DNA from: Dyadobacter jiangsuensis
Lineage (GTDB): Bacteria > Bacteroidota > Bacteroidia > Cytophagales > Spirosomataceae
DNA: 64,000 bases
Assembly: GCF_003014695.1 (NCBI RefSeq)
Contig: NZ_PYAS01000012.1
Coordinates: 186,001-250,000 of the forward strand
Direction: 5' to 3'
Position numbers and translations under genes: made by a program. The notes under the pieces are model-generated. The model was not told the origin of the DNA, ran no database searches, and saw only the letters and a list, made by a program, of their open reading frames with translations. Below are positions 8,818-16,410 of the stretch, one piece after another (the stretch's first letter is position 1; every line of letters begins with the position of its first letter).

Positions 8818-10257
8818 ATGAAAAAGATATTCACGAGTTTGTTTTTCGCGGCGGTTTGCATGGGTTGTTCCGATATTCTGGAAGAGAAACCCAAGTCGCT
8901 GGCCTCCGAAAATTTTTATAATACCGCAGCGGAAGCCAAAGCGGCTGTCAATGCGATCTACGGCCCGATGCGTACGGACCCGGCGCTTTCTACCAACTAC
9001 CCTGCGCAGCTGGAAGGGCTTGCGGACTACGGTAATTCAAGAGGTACGCAAACGCCAGTGAGCTTGTATCAGGGCCTTGATAATACGAACATTAACCGCG
9101 TAGCGACGATTTGGGACAACTTTTACCAATCCATCCGGAATGCGAACCTGGTTATCGCGAATGTGCCGAAGGGAACGAGCATGACTGATGCCGAGAAGGC
9201 TTCATTTGTAGCGGAGGCGAAATACATGCGGGCGCTGATCTACTTCGCGCTCGTGCGCAACTGGGCGGGCGTGCCCCTGCGTACGGAGGAGAACATGACG
9301 GTAGCCGACATCCCGCGGTCGAGCATCGAGGACGTTTACAAGCTCATTGTTGCCGATGCATTGGCGGCCGAAGCCGGGCTTCCCGACAACCCTTCGGAAA
9401 TAGGACGTCCTACCAAATGGGCTGCGAAAACCATGCTGTCGGAGGTGTATCTGTACCTCGAAAAATGGGAAGATTCGCGTGCGAAGGCCAAAGAGGTGAT
9501 CGATTCCAAGAAGTATTCATTGGTAGCCGTGAGCGTTTCGGAGGATTTTCAGAAGATCTACGGCCCGGAGGTAGTGAATACGAGCGAGGAGATTTTCTAT
9601 TTTAAATATTCGCGTCAGCAAGGCTTTGGCCTCGTAAGTTACGCGCATCGCAAAATCGGGCAATACAACTATTACGGTCCGGGAGGTGTGTACGCGCAGT
9701 ACACCGATTCGGTTTCCAATTCGGTGATTAAAAACTGGGATTTCAAGGATTTGCGCAAAAACCACATGTTTTATAATGTGGACATAGGCCTCGGCACCAC
9801 GTCCCTCTTGTACCGTAAATACCGCGATCCGCTCGCCACCGGCGGCGCAGGTAACGACTACCCCTGGTACCGCTATGCCGACCTGCTTCTTTTCCACGCA
9901 GAAGCGGATGCCCGTGCGAACGGCAAGCCTACTGCCGACGGCCTCGAAAGTCTCAACAAAGTGCATCGCCGCGCCTACGGAAAACCTGCCGAAGCAGCTT
10001 CGGCGGTCGATTTCAAGCTCGCCGATTTTGCCACATTGCAAACCTACATCGACAAGGTGGTGCAGGAGCGGGGCTACGAAACCATGTACGAAGGCAAGCG
10101 CTGGAACGACCTGAAACGGTTAGGAATAGCCAAGCAGCGCATTTTAGAAGTAAAAAACATTGTCGTCGCCGAAAAGCACATGCTGTGGCCGATCCCGAAT
10201 TCCGAGATTTTGTACAACAAGGCCATTACAGCCAAGGACCAGAATCCGGGTTATTAA
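8818..10257 (+). CDS. SusD/RagB family outer-membrane lipoprotein
   Basis: A surface substrate-binding partner of the upstream SusC (479 aa). The lipobox is CMGC at residues 14-17, followed by SDILEEKPKS, the usual SusD beginning. The helical TPR-like body includes AEAKYMRALIYFALVRNWAGVP and YRYADLLLFHAEADARANG. The C-terminus carries ERGYETMYEGKRWNDLKRLG and ends with the typical LWPIP followed by QNPGY. It sits 37 bp after susC and 24 bp before the first FAD oxidoreductase, so all are likely cotranscribed. Confidence 0.95.
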   Translation: MKKIFTSLFFAAVCMGCSDILEEKPKSLASENFYNTAAEAKAAVNAIYGPMRTDPALSTNYPAQLEGLADYGNSRGTQTPVSLYQGLDNTNINRVATIWDNFYQSIRNANLVIANVPKGTSMTDAEKASFVAEAKYMRALIYFALVRNWAGVPLRTEENMTVADIPRSSIEDVYKLIVADALAAEAGLPDNPSEIGRPTKWAAKTMLSEVYLYLEKWEDSRAKAKEVIDSKKYSLVAVSVSEDFQKIYGPEVVNTSEEIFYFKYSRQQGFGLVSYAHRKIGQYNYYGPGGVYAQYTDSVSNSVIKNWDFKDLRKNHMFYNVDIGLGTTSLLYRKYRDPLATGGAGNDYPWYRYADLLLFHAEADARANGKPTADGLESLNKVHRRAYGKPAEAASAVDFKLADFATLQTYIDKVVQERGYETMYEGKRWNDLKRLGIAKQRILEVKNIVVAEKHMLWPIPNSEILYNKAITAKDQNPGY

Positions 10258-10281
10258 GCATTTTTAATCATTTCAAAAACA

Positions 10282-12312
10282 ATGAGAAAAAAGATAGCAA
10301 TAGCACAGTTCGCTTGTCTGTTTGCATTCCTATTGTCGGGATTTCGATTCCATATGGAACCGGCAGCAGCAGCTTCGTTACAGGCGGATGTCTGCGTTTA
10401 CGGGGCGACAGCGGCCGGGGTAATCGCGGCCTACACGGCTAAGAAAATGGGTAAGACCGTCGTGCTCATTGAGCCCGGCGGGCACCTGGGCGGGATGACC
10501 TCCGGCGGTCTTGGATATACCGATATTGGCAACAAATATGCCATTACCGGTCTTTCCCGGGATTTTTACCGCCGTATTGGAAAGCATTACGGCAAATTTG
10601 AGCAATGGACATTCGAGCCGAGTGTGGCGAAGAAGTATTTGCAGCAATATCTGGATGAGGCGGGGATCAAGGTTATTTACCAAAACCGGGTCATCAGCGC
10701 CAGCAAATCAGGTGCGGAGATCAAGTCCATTGTGTTGGAAAACAGCCTTAAACCGGACGCGAAAACCAACCAGACCATTGCTGCGAAGGTATATCTCGAC
10801 TGTACGTACGAAGGCGACCTGATGGCCAAAGCCGGCGTGAAATATGCTGTCGGCCGCGAAGCGAACAGCGATTATAACGAGACGATCGACGGTGTGCAGC
10901 TGATGAAAGGGCATCAGCTGCCGGACGGAATCGATCCTTATAAAATCGAAGGAAAGCCCGAAAGCGGTTTGCTGTGGGGTGTATCCCCTGCCAAACTGGA
11001 ACCAAACGGCACGGGTGATAAAAAGGTGCAAGCCTACAACTACCGCATTTGCCTCACTTCCGACCCGACCAACATGGTGCCCATTACCAAGCCGGAAGGT
11101 TATGATCCGACGCATTTCGAGCTACTCGCACGTCTGATCGCGAAACAGCCGGAACGGAAAGCGTTGAACGACTACTTCATTTGGAGTAAAATGCCGAACA
11201 GCAAAACGGATATCAATAACCGCAACGGCTTCTCAACCGACATGATCGGGATGAACCACGATTACCCCGATGCTGATTACAAAAAGCGTGCGGAAATCAT
11301 CAAAGCGCATGAAACTTATACGAAAGGGCTGCTCTATTTCTTCGGGCACGACCCGCGCGTACCTGCGGAACTGCGTGAGGCGATGCTGAAATGGGGGTAT
11401 CCCAAAGATGAATACGTGGAAACCGGTAACTGGTCGCCGCAGCTGTACGTTCGTGAAGCGCGCCGGATGATTGGCAGCTATGTCATGACCCAGGCGAATT
11501 GCGAGGGGAAAGAAGTAGTGAAAGACGGCGTAGGAATGGCGGCCTACACGATGGATTCGCATAATATCCAGCGCATTGTGATCAATGGCATGGCCAAAAA
11601 CGAAGGGAATGTCGAGATCGGTGGCTTTGGGCCTTACCCGATCGCTTACGGCTCACTGGTGCCGAAGGAGAAGGAATGTACCAACTTGCTGGTGCCGGTG
11701 TGCCTTTCTGCAACGCACATCGCCTATGGTTCTATCCGCATGGAACCGGTGTTTATGGTACTCGCGCAGTCGTCGGCCATTGCAGCCGTGATGGCGATCG
11801 ATTCGAAGAAGAGCGTGCAGCAGATCGACATTGCCAAATTGCAGGCAAAGTTGAAAGCGGACCCGCTCGTGAATGGCAAAACGCCTGAAATACTGGTAGA
11901 TAATGAGGATAGCAAGAATGTGTCCGTCAAAGGAAACTGGCAGCAGATTAAGAAAGGAGGTTACGGTCCGTCGTTCCTTTCCACTTCCGAAAGCGATAAA
12001 AATGGAGGCTCGGTGACTTTTACGCCTGAAATAGCGGCTCCGGGCAATTACCAGATCTACGCCTATTTTCCCAAAGTGGCCAAACCGGCGTCGGAAATCA
12101 AACTGTCGGTCAAAGCAGGAGGCGAAACCAAAAACATTTCCGTGCTCGAAAAAGACATCGTCGTAGAAGGTCAGACCTCCGGCGAATGGTACCACGTAGG
12201 CAAATTCAATCTGCCCAAAGGCAATGCGTCCTCCGTCAACATTTCGTCAGAAGGCGCCTCGGGCGCGGTGGCGGCCGACGCGGTGCTTTTTGTGCCGGTC
12301 GCGGAGCGGTGA
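10282..12312 (+). CDS. FAD-dependent oxidoreductase with golvesin-like C-terminal domain
   Basis: The 676-aa protein has an N-terminal signal-like hydrophobic stretch and then a Rossmann FAD-binding motif (VYGATAAGVIAAYTAKKMGK, GGHLGGMTSGGLG) typical of the FAD_oxidored family (PF12831). Further family motifs are YEGDLMAKAGVKYAVGREAN, YVREARRMIGSYVM and HIAYGSIRMEPVFM. The last ~130 residues (KGNWQQIKKGGYGPSFLS onwards) form a beta domain like the golvesin C-terminal or xanthan-lyase-associated domain. Members occur in Bacteroidota sugar loci, but the chemistry is not established for this type. It belongs to the SusC/SusD operon. A shorter paralogue lies directly downstream. Confidence 0.85.
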   Translation: MRKKIAIAQFACLFAFLLSGFRFHMEPAAAASLQADVCVYGATAAGVIAAYTAKKMGKTVVLIEPGGHLGGMTSGGLGYTDIGNKYAITGLSRDFYRRIGKHYGKFEQWTFEPSVAKKYLQQYLDEAGIKVIYQNRVISASKSGAEIKSIVLENSLKPDAKTNQTIAAKVYLDCTYEGDLMAKAGVKYAVGREANSDYNETIDGVQLMKGHQLPDGIDPYKIEGKPESGLLWGVSPAKLEPNGTGDKKVQAYNYRICLTSDPTNMVPITKPEGYDPTHFELLARLIAKQPERKALNDYFIWSKMPNSKTDINNRNGFSTDMIGMNHDYPDADYKKRAEIIKAHETYTKGLLYFFGHDPRVPAELREAMLKWGYPKDEYVETGNWSPQLYVREARRMIGSYVMTQANCEGKEVVKDGVGMAAYTMDSHNIQRIVINGMAKNEGNVEIGGFGPYPIAYGSLVPKEKECTNLLVPVCLSATHIAYGSIRMEPVFMVLAQSSAIAAVMAIDSKKSVQQIDIAKLQAKLKADPLVNGKTPEILVDNEDSKNVSVKGNWQQIKKGGYGPSFLSTSESDKNGGSVTFTPEIAAPGNYQIYAYFPKVAKPASEIKLSVKAGGETKNISVLEKDIVVEGQTSGEWYHVGKFNLPKGNASSVNISSEGASGAVAADAVLFVPVAER

Positions 12313-12314
12313 GC

Positions 12315-12424
12315 GATTGCTGACGGCCGACCGCCGACCGCCGATTTTTTGCACAATATCTGTATAGCTGGCATTCGACTCAGCAATCAAGCATTCGGCC
12401 GTCGGCGGTCAGCGGTCGGCGGTC
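12315..12424. repeat. Inverted micro-repeat arms, GGTCGGC type
   Basis: The left arm (12315-12343) contains repeated GACCGCC units and is followed by T6. The right arm (12395-12424) is made of GGCGGTC-like heptamers in the opposite sense. GATTGCTGA at 12315-12323 also pairs perfectly with TCAGCAATC at 12380-12388, so alternative folds are possible. The element fills most of the gap between the two FAD oxidoreductase genes and could act as an attenuator or terminator. Confidence 0.65.
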
Positions 12425-12454
12425 AATATTTCAAAACCACAACTCAGAACATTA

Positions 12455-14098
12455 ATGAAAAAAATACTTTTAATAGCCGCATTCCTCATAACACAAATTG
12501 CGTCGCCGTCTGCATTCGCGCAGTCGTACGAAGCCGACGTGATCGTTTACGGTGGTACCTGCGCGGCGGTCACGGCGGCGGTGCAGGTGATCAAATCGGG
12601 TAAAACGGTACTCGTTGTTTCGCCTGACACGCATTTGGGCGGGCTTTCCTCGGGAGGGCTCGGCTTCACTGACACCGGTAACAAATCGGTGATCGGCGGC
12701 CTTGCGCGGGAGTTTTACCATCGCGTTTATCAGCATTACGATACGCCCGGAGGCTGGCATTGGCAGAAAAAGGAAGAGTACGGCAACAAAGGCCAGGGCA
12801 CGGTAGCCATGGACGGTGCGGAGCGCACGATGTGGATCTTCGAACCGCACGTGGCGGAGCAGGTTTTTGAGGATTTTGTGAAGGAAAACAATATCAAAAT
12901 CTACCGCAACGAATGGCTCGACCGGGGCAAAGGCGGTGTGCAGAAAAGCAAAGGCCGGATTGCCTCTTTCAAAACGCTAAGCGGCAAGACATTCAAAGGC
13001 AAAATGTTCATCGACGCCACTTACGAAGGCGATCTCATGGCTGCTGCGGGTGTAAAGTACCACGTGGGACGTGAGGCGAATAGTGTTTACAATGAGGAGT
13101 GGAATGGTATCCAGGCCGGCGTGTTCCAGCACAGGCATTATTTCGCGAAGAATATCAGCCCTTATAAGGTAGAAGGCGATCCCAAAAGCGGCCTGCTGCC
13201 TTACGTTACGGCAGAGAAAATCCGTAAGAATGGCGAAGGAGATCACAAAATCCAGGCCTATTGCTTCCGTATGTGCCTTTCCTCGCATCCTGACAACCGT
13301 ATTCCATTTGCCAAACCCGAAGGTTACGACCCCGGCAAATATGAGCTCCTCGCACGTGTGTACAAGGCAGGCTGGACCGAAACATTCGACAAATACGACC
13401 CAATTCCCAACCGCAAGACGGATACCAATAACCACGGGCCGTTCAGCACGGATTTCATCGGCCAGAACTACGATTATCCCGACGCTTCGTATGAGCGCCG
13501 CAAGCAGATTATCAAAGAACACGAGGTGTACCAGAAAGGCCTGATGTATTTCCTGGCGAACGACCCGGCCGTGCCGGCCGACGTGCGCGCCAAAGTGAGT
13601 GAATGGGGCTTGCCGAAGGACGAGTTCAAAGACAATGGCGGCTGGCCGCACCAGATTTACGTCCGCGAAGCGCGGCGTATGCTGGGGAAAAGTGTGATGA
13701 CCGAGAATGAGACGCTGGGCAAAAAAGCCGTGGAGCAATCTGTGGGCATGGGCTCATACTCGCTCGACGCGCATAATGCGCAGCGCTATGTGAAGGAGGA
13801 TGGTTTTGTGCAAAACGAGGGTGATATCGGCGTGCATCCCAAAACGCCTTACAGCATTTCCTATGGCTCCATTGTTCCCAAGAAAGCGGAATGTGAAAAC
13901 CTGCTGGTGCCGGTGTGTGTGTCGGCGTCGCATATTGCTTATGGGTCGATTCGTATGGAGCCGGTGTTCATGATCCTCGGCCAGAGCGCGGCTACGGCTG
14001 CGGTGCAGGCGATCGACGGTAAAGTGGCCGTGCAGGACATTGATTATACCAAATTGAAAGAGCAGCTTTTGAAGGACAAGCAGAAACTTGAACTGTAA
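12455..14098 (+). CDS. FAD-dependent oxidoreductase, short paralogue
   Basis: This 547-aa protein has a signal peptide (residues 1-22, ending AFAQ) and the same FAD_oxidored core as the preceding gene: VYGGTCAAVTAAVQVIKSGK, THLGGLSSGGLGFTDTGNKS, YEGDLMAAAGVKYHVGREAN, YVREARRMLGKSVM and HIAYGSIRMEPVFM. It lacks the golvesin-like C-terminal extension. The two genes are clearly tandem duplicates that diverged in domain content. It is probably periplasmic and redox-active on a carbohydrate or a related organic acid, but no substrate can be assigned. It ends 133 bp before the transporter gene. Confidence 0.85.
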   Translation: MKKILLIAAFLITQIASPSAFAQSYEADVIVYGGTCAAVTAAVQVIKSGKTVLVVSPDTHLGGLSSGGLGFTDTGNKSVIGGLAREFYHRVYQHYDTPGGWHWQKKEEYGNKGQGTVAMDGAERTMWIFEPHVAEQVFEDFVKENNIKIYRNEWLDRGKGGVQKSKGRIASFKTLSGKTFKGKMFIDATYEGDLMAAAGVKYHVGREANSVYNEEWNGIQAGVFQHRHYFAKNISPYKVEGDPKSGLLPYVTAEKIRKNGEGDHKIQAYCFRMCLSSHPDNRIPFAKPEGYDPGKYELLARVYKAGWTETFDKYDPIPNRKTDTNNHGPFSTDFIGQNYDYPDASYERRKQIIKEHEVYQKGLMYFLANDPAVPADVRAKVSEWGLPKDEFKDNGGWPHQIYVREARRMLGKSVMTENETLGKKAVEQSVGMGSYSLDAHNAQRYVKEDGFVQNEGDIGVHPKTPYSISYGSIVPKKAECENLLVPVCVSASHIAYGSIRMEPVFMILGQSAATAAVQAIDGKVAVQDIDYTKLKEQLLKDKQKLEL

Positions 14099-14181
14099 GC
14101 ACTTGCCTGATATGAAACTTACAGCGGGTGTTGATTTTCCAAAACAAAACTTTCTCTTTAAATTTTATTAATTTACCAACG

Positions 14182-14207
14182 AATAGCCGGGCTTATGTCC
14201 GGCTATT
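14182..14207. terminator. Hairpin before the MFS gene
   Basis: AATAGCCGG (14182-14190) pairs with CCGGCTATT (14199-14207) around an 8-nt loop. There is no T-run. It lies 25 bp before the MFS start codon, so it either ends the upstream operon or sits in the transporter leader. Confidence 0.55.
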
Positions 14208-14231
14208 TGCATAATATTGCAAGTTATTCCG

Positions 14232-15494
14232 ATGAAACCCATACAAACTCAAATGTCATCCGTCCCAGCAACGCGCTCAGACGCTTCCTACCTTTTCAGT
14301 GCTCCCGTAATTGTCGCTGCCCTTGGTTACTTTGTAGATATCTATGATTTGCTCCTTTTCGGCATCGTGCGCCTGCCCAGTCTGGCTGCATTAGGGCTTT
14401 CCGAAGCGGATATTTCCGTTACCGGCGCCAGCATTCTGAACTGGCAAATGACCGGGCTGCTTATCGGCGGGATATTGTGGGGTGTGCTGGGAGATAAGAA
14501 AGGGCGCCTTTCCGTATTGTTCGGGTCGATTATTACTTATTCCCTTGCCAATATTGCCTGCGGCTTTGTGCAGGACGTGACGGTGTATAAACTGCTCCGT
14601 TTCATTGCTGGCATCGGTCTGGCGGGCGAGCTGGGCGCGGGCATCACGCTCGTTTCCGAAATCCTCCCCAAGCACCTCCGCGCTATCGGGACTTCGCTGG
14701 TGGCCGGCATTGGTTTGCTGGGCGCCGTGGTAGCCTATTTCACGGTAGAGTTCTTCGACTGGCGCTATGCCTATTTCATCGGCGGCGGGTTGGGTATTTC
14801 GCTGCTTCTGCTTCGGATCGGTGTTTTCGAGTCGGGTATTTTTAAGGATCTGAAAGAAAAAGAGCATATCGAGAAAGGTAACTTTTTTGCATTGTTTACC
14901 AATAAAGACAGGCTTGGAAGATACCTGCGGTGCATTGGCATCGGGCTGCCGACCTGGTTTGTGATCGGTATCCTGGCTACATTCAGTAATGAATTCGGCA
15001 AGGCACTGGGCATTGCCGAACCTATCAAGCCGGGGCTTTCCATTATGTGGTGCTATGTTGGCTTGTCGGTAGGCGACCTTTGCAGCGGGTTCATCAGCCA
15101 CTGGCTTGAATCGCGCAAGAAAGCGGTTTTTTACCTCATGCTTTTTACATTGGTATTCAGCCTGGTTTACCTTTTTGCGGGTATCAAATCGGTTTCGCTT
15201 TTCTATACGATCGCTACTTTGCTGGGCTTCGGAATTGGTTACTGGGCTATGTTCGTGACCATCGGGGCGGAGCAGTTCGGCACCAACCTGCGCGCTACGG
15301 CGGCCACCACCGTCCCCAATATGGTACGCGGCACAGTAGTGGGAATGACTACATTATTTGCTATTTTTAAAGATTCTTTCACCGTTATTCAGGCTGGTGC
15401 GCTCGTGGGGCTGATCTGTTTTGCAATAGGTATCTTCTGCATTCTCACCATCCCCGAAACGCACGGTCGCGATCTCGACTTTCTCGAAGAATGA
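14232..15494 (+). CDS. MFS transporter
   Basis: A 12-helix major facilitator protein of 420 aa (start chosen at ATG 14232; a TTG at 14217 would add five residues). The N-terminal half shows helices at YLFSAPVIVAALGYFVDIYD and LLIGGILWGVLGDKKGRLSV. The latter holds the MFS loop 2-3 signature GxxxDKKGR. FIAGIGLAGELGAGITLVSE is helix 4 of the metabolite:H+ symporter type, and TNLRATAATTVPNMVRG is typical of that group. It should import a small organic acid or sugar through the inner membrane. Its place after the oxidoreductases suggests it carries their product, which is inference. Confidence 0.88.
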   Translation: MKPIQTQMSSVPATRSDASYLFSAPVIVAALGYFVDIYDLLLFGIVRLPSLAALGLSEADISVTGASILNWQMTGLLIGGILWGVLGDKKGRLSVLFGSIITYSLANIACGFVQDVTVYKLLRFIAGIGLAGELGAGITLVSEILPKHLRAIGTSLVAGIGLLGAVVAYFTVEFFDWRYAYFIGGGLGISLLLLRIGVFESGIFKDLKEKEHIEKGNFFALFTNKDRLGRYLRCIGIGLPTWFVIGILATFSNEFGKALGIAEPIKPGLSIMWCYVGLSVGDLCSGFISHWLESRKKAVFYLMLFTLVFSLVYLFAGIKSVSLFYTIATLLGFGIGYWAMFVTIGAEQFGTNLRATAATTVPNMVRGTVVGMTTLFAIFKDSFTVIQAGALVGLICFAIGIFCILTIPETHGRDLDFLEE

Positions 15495-15500
15495 CGATTT

Positions 15501-15590
15501 GGTCGGTGTGGCCAGGTGTGGTCAAGGGTAGTCATGAATAGTCAGGTGTGGTCATGACATAGTCAAGTGTGGTCAGGAATAGTCAGTCAG
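15501..15590. repeat. Tandem decamer block, forward sense
   Basis: Nine consecutive units of 10 nt (one of 9, one of 11) with consensus RGTCARGTGT start seven bases after the MFS stop. Examples are GGTCAAGGGT (15520), AGTCAGGTGT (15540) and AGTCAAGTGT (15561). The period equals one helical turn. A 35-nt spacer (15591-15625) with a GA-rich tract separates it from the opposing block. Confidence 0.85.
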
Positions 15591-15625
15591 AAAGAGAGAG
15601 AGAAGAATGCTATAATTTCAATAAA

Positions 15626-15726
15626 TGACAACTCGTGACAACAAATGACAATCCCTGACAATGAATGACAACTTCCTGACAATGAATGCCAACAGGTGAC
15701 AATTCCTGGCAAAAAGTAACAATACA
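15626..15726. repeat. Tandem decamer block, reverse sense
   Basis: Ten consecutive units of 10 nt (one of 11) with consensus TGACAAYNNN, for example TGACAACTCG (15626), TGACAATGAA (15656 and 15677) and TGACAATTCC (15697). TGAC is the reverse complement of the GTCA core of the preceding block, so the pair forms a large imperfect inverted repeat. It ends about 30 bp before the next start codon. Confidence 0.85.
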
Positions 15727-15758
15727 AGTAACGACGTTCAAACAAAATAGAAACGAAA

Positions 15759-16280
15759 ATGGAAAGACGCGTAGCGCTTAAAAGCATGGCTGTGGCCATG
15801 GGCGCCATGGCGGGTTTGCCTTCCTGGGCATCCGGTTGGAACAAGAGTGCAGTGGCGAAGAGCGGGTTGCTTTCGGCAGACCAATCCAAAAACCTTACGA
15901 TGATCGTCGAAACCATTATCCCTAAAACCGATACGCCGGGAGCGGGAGAACTTGGAGTAGGGGATTTTGTACAGAAAATGGTGAAGGACTGTTACGATTC
16001 CAAAGCCCAGGCCAGCCTGGCAAGCGGCGTTTCTAACATCGATGAGCAAAGCATTCAGCGCTTCGGGAAATCGTTTGTGGATGCCAGCAAAGAGCAGCGC
16101 CTGCAAATCCTGTCGGACATCGAAAAAAGCACCGACGCGGGACAGAAAGGCTTTTTCAGCATGGTCAAAAGCCTCACGATCCAGGGCTACATGACGTCCG
16201 AATACGTGATGACCAACATTACCCATTACGAAATGATCCCCGCCCGTTACCATGGGTGTGTACCTGTTGTTAAAGGATGA
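15759..16280 (+). CDS. Gluconate 2-dehydrogenase subunit 3 family protein
   Basis: This 173-aa protein starts with a twin-arginine-like signal (MERRVALKSMAVAMGAMAG), consistent with Tat export of a folded partner complex. The rest matches the small-subunit family PF13618: LSADQSKNLTMIVETIIPKT, then DTPGAGELGVGDFVQKMV, and a C-terminal MTSEYVMTNITHYEMIPARY. In this family the subunit accompanies a GMC-type flavin dehydrogenase, and such a gene follows 130 bp downstream. The pair probably oxidises a sugar or polyol in the periplasm. No cytochrome subunit is encoded nearby. Confidence 0.88.
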   Translation: MERRVALKSMAVAMGAMAGLPSWASGWNKSAVAKSGLLSADQSKNLTMIVETIIPKTDTPGAGELGVGDFVQKMVKDCYDSKAQASLASGVSNIDEQSIQRFGKSFVDASKEQRLQILSDIEKSTDAGQKGFFSMVKSLTIQGYMTSEYVMTNITHYEMIPARYHGCVPVVKG

Positions 16281-16396
16281 AAGGGATGAAAGGGAGGATG
16301 GAGGAAAGGGACTAAATCAGGTCATTGAGTCATTAGGTCATTGATTGTTCTTCCTCCCTTTCCTCCTTCCTCCCCTTCCTCCTTTCTCCCTATTTC
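16281..16396. repeat. Purine arm and pyrimidine arm around short GTCATT repeats
   Basis: The left arm (16281-16310) is almost purely purine, built of GGGATGAAA and GGAGGA units. The right arm (about 16351-16396) is almost purely pyrimidine, built of CCTCCTT units. The spacer has three GTCATT copies (from 16321). The arms are complementary in bulk and could form a long imperfect hairpin or a triplex-prone tract. It occupies the gap between the two dehydrogenase subunit genes. Confidence 0.7.
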
Positions 16397-16410
16397 CATT
16401 AAACCGAACT

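Noticed and set aside
15501..15726. CRISPR or iteron-type replication origin
   Set aside because: Units of 10 nt are too short for CRISPR; no replication gene is near, and the two blocks face each other, unlike direct iterons.
16345..16410. N-terminal extension of the GMC oxidoreductase (MFFLPFLLPP...)
   Set aside because: It is encoded by the polypyrimidine repeat; the family start fits ATG 16411.
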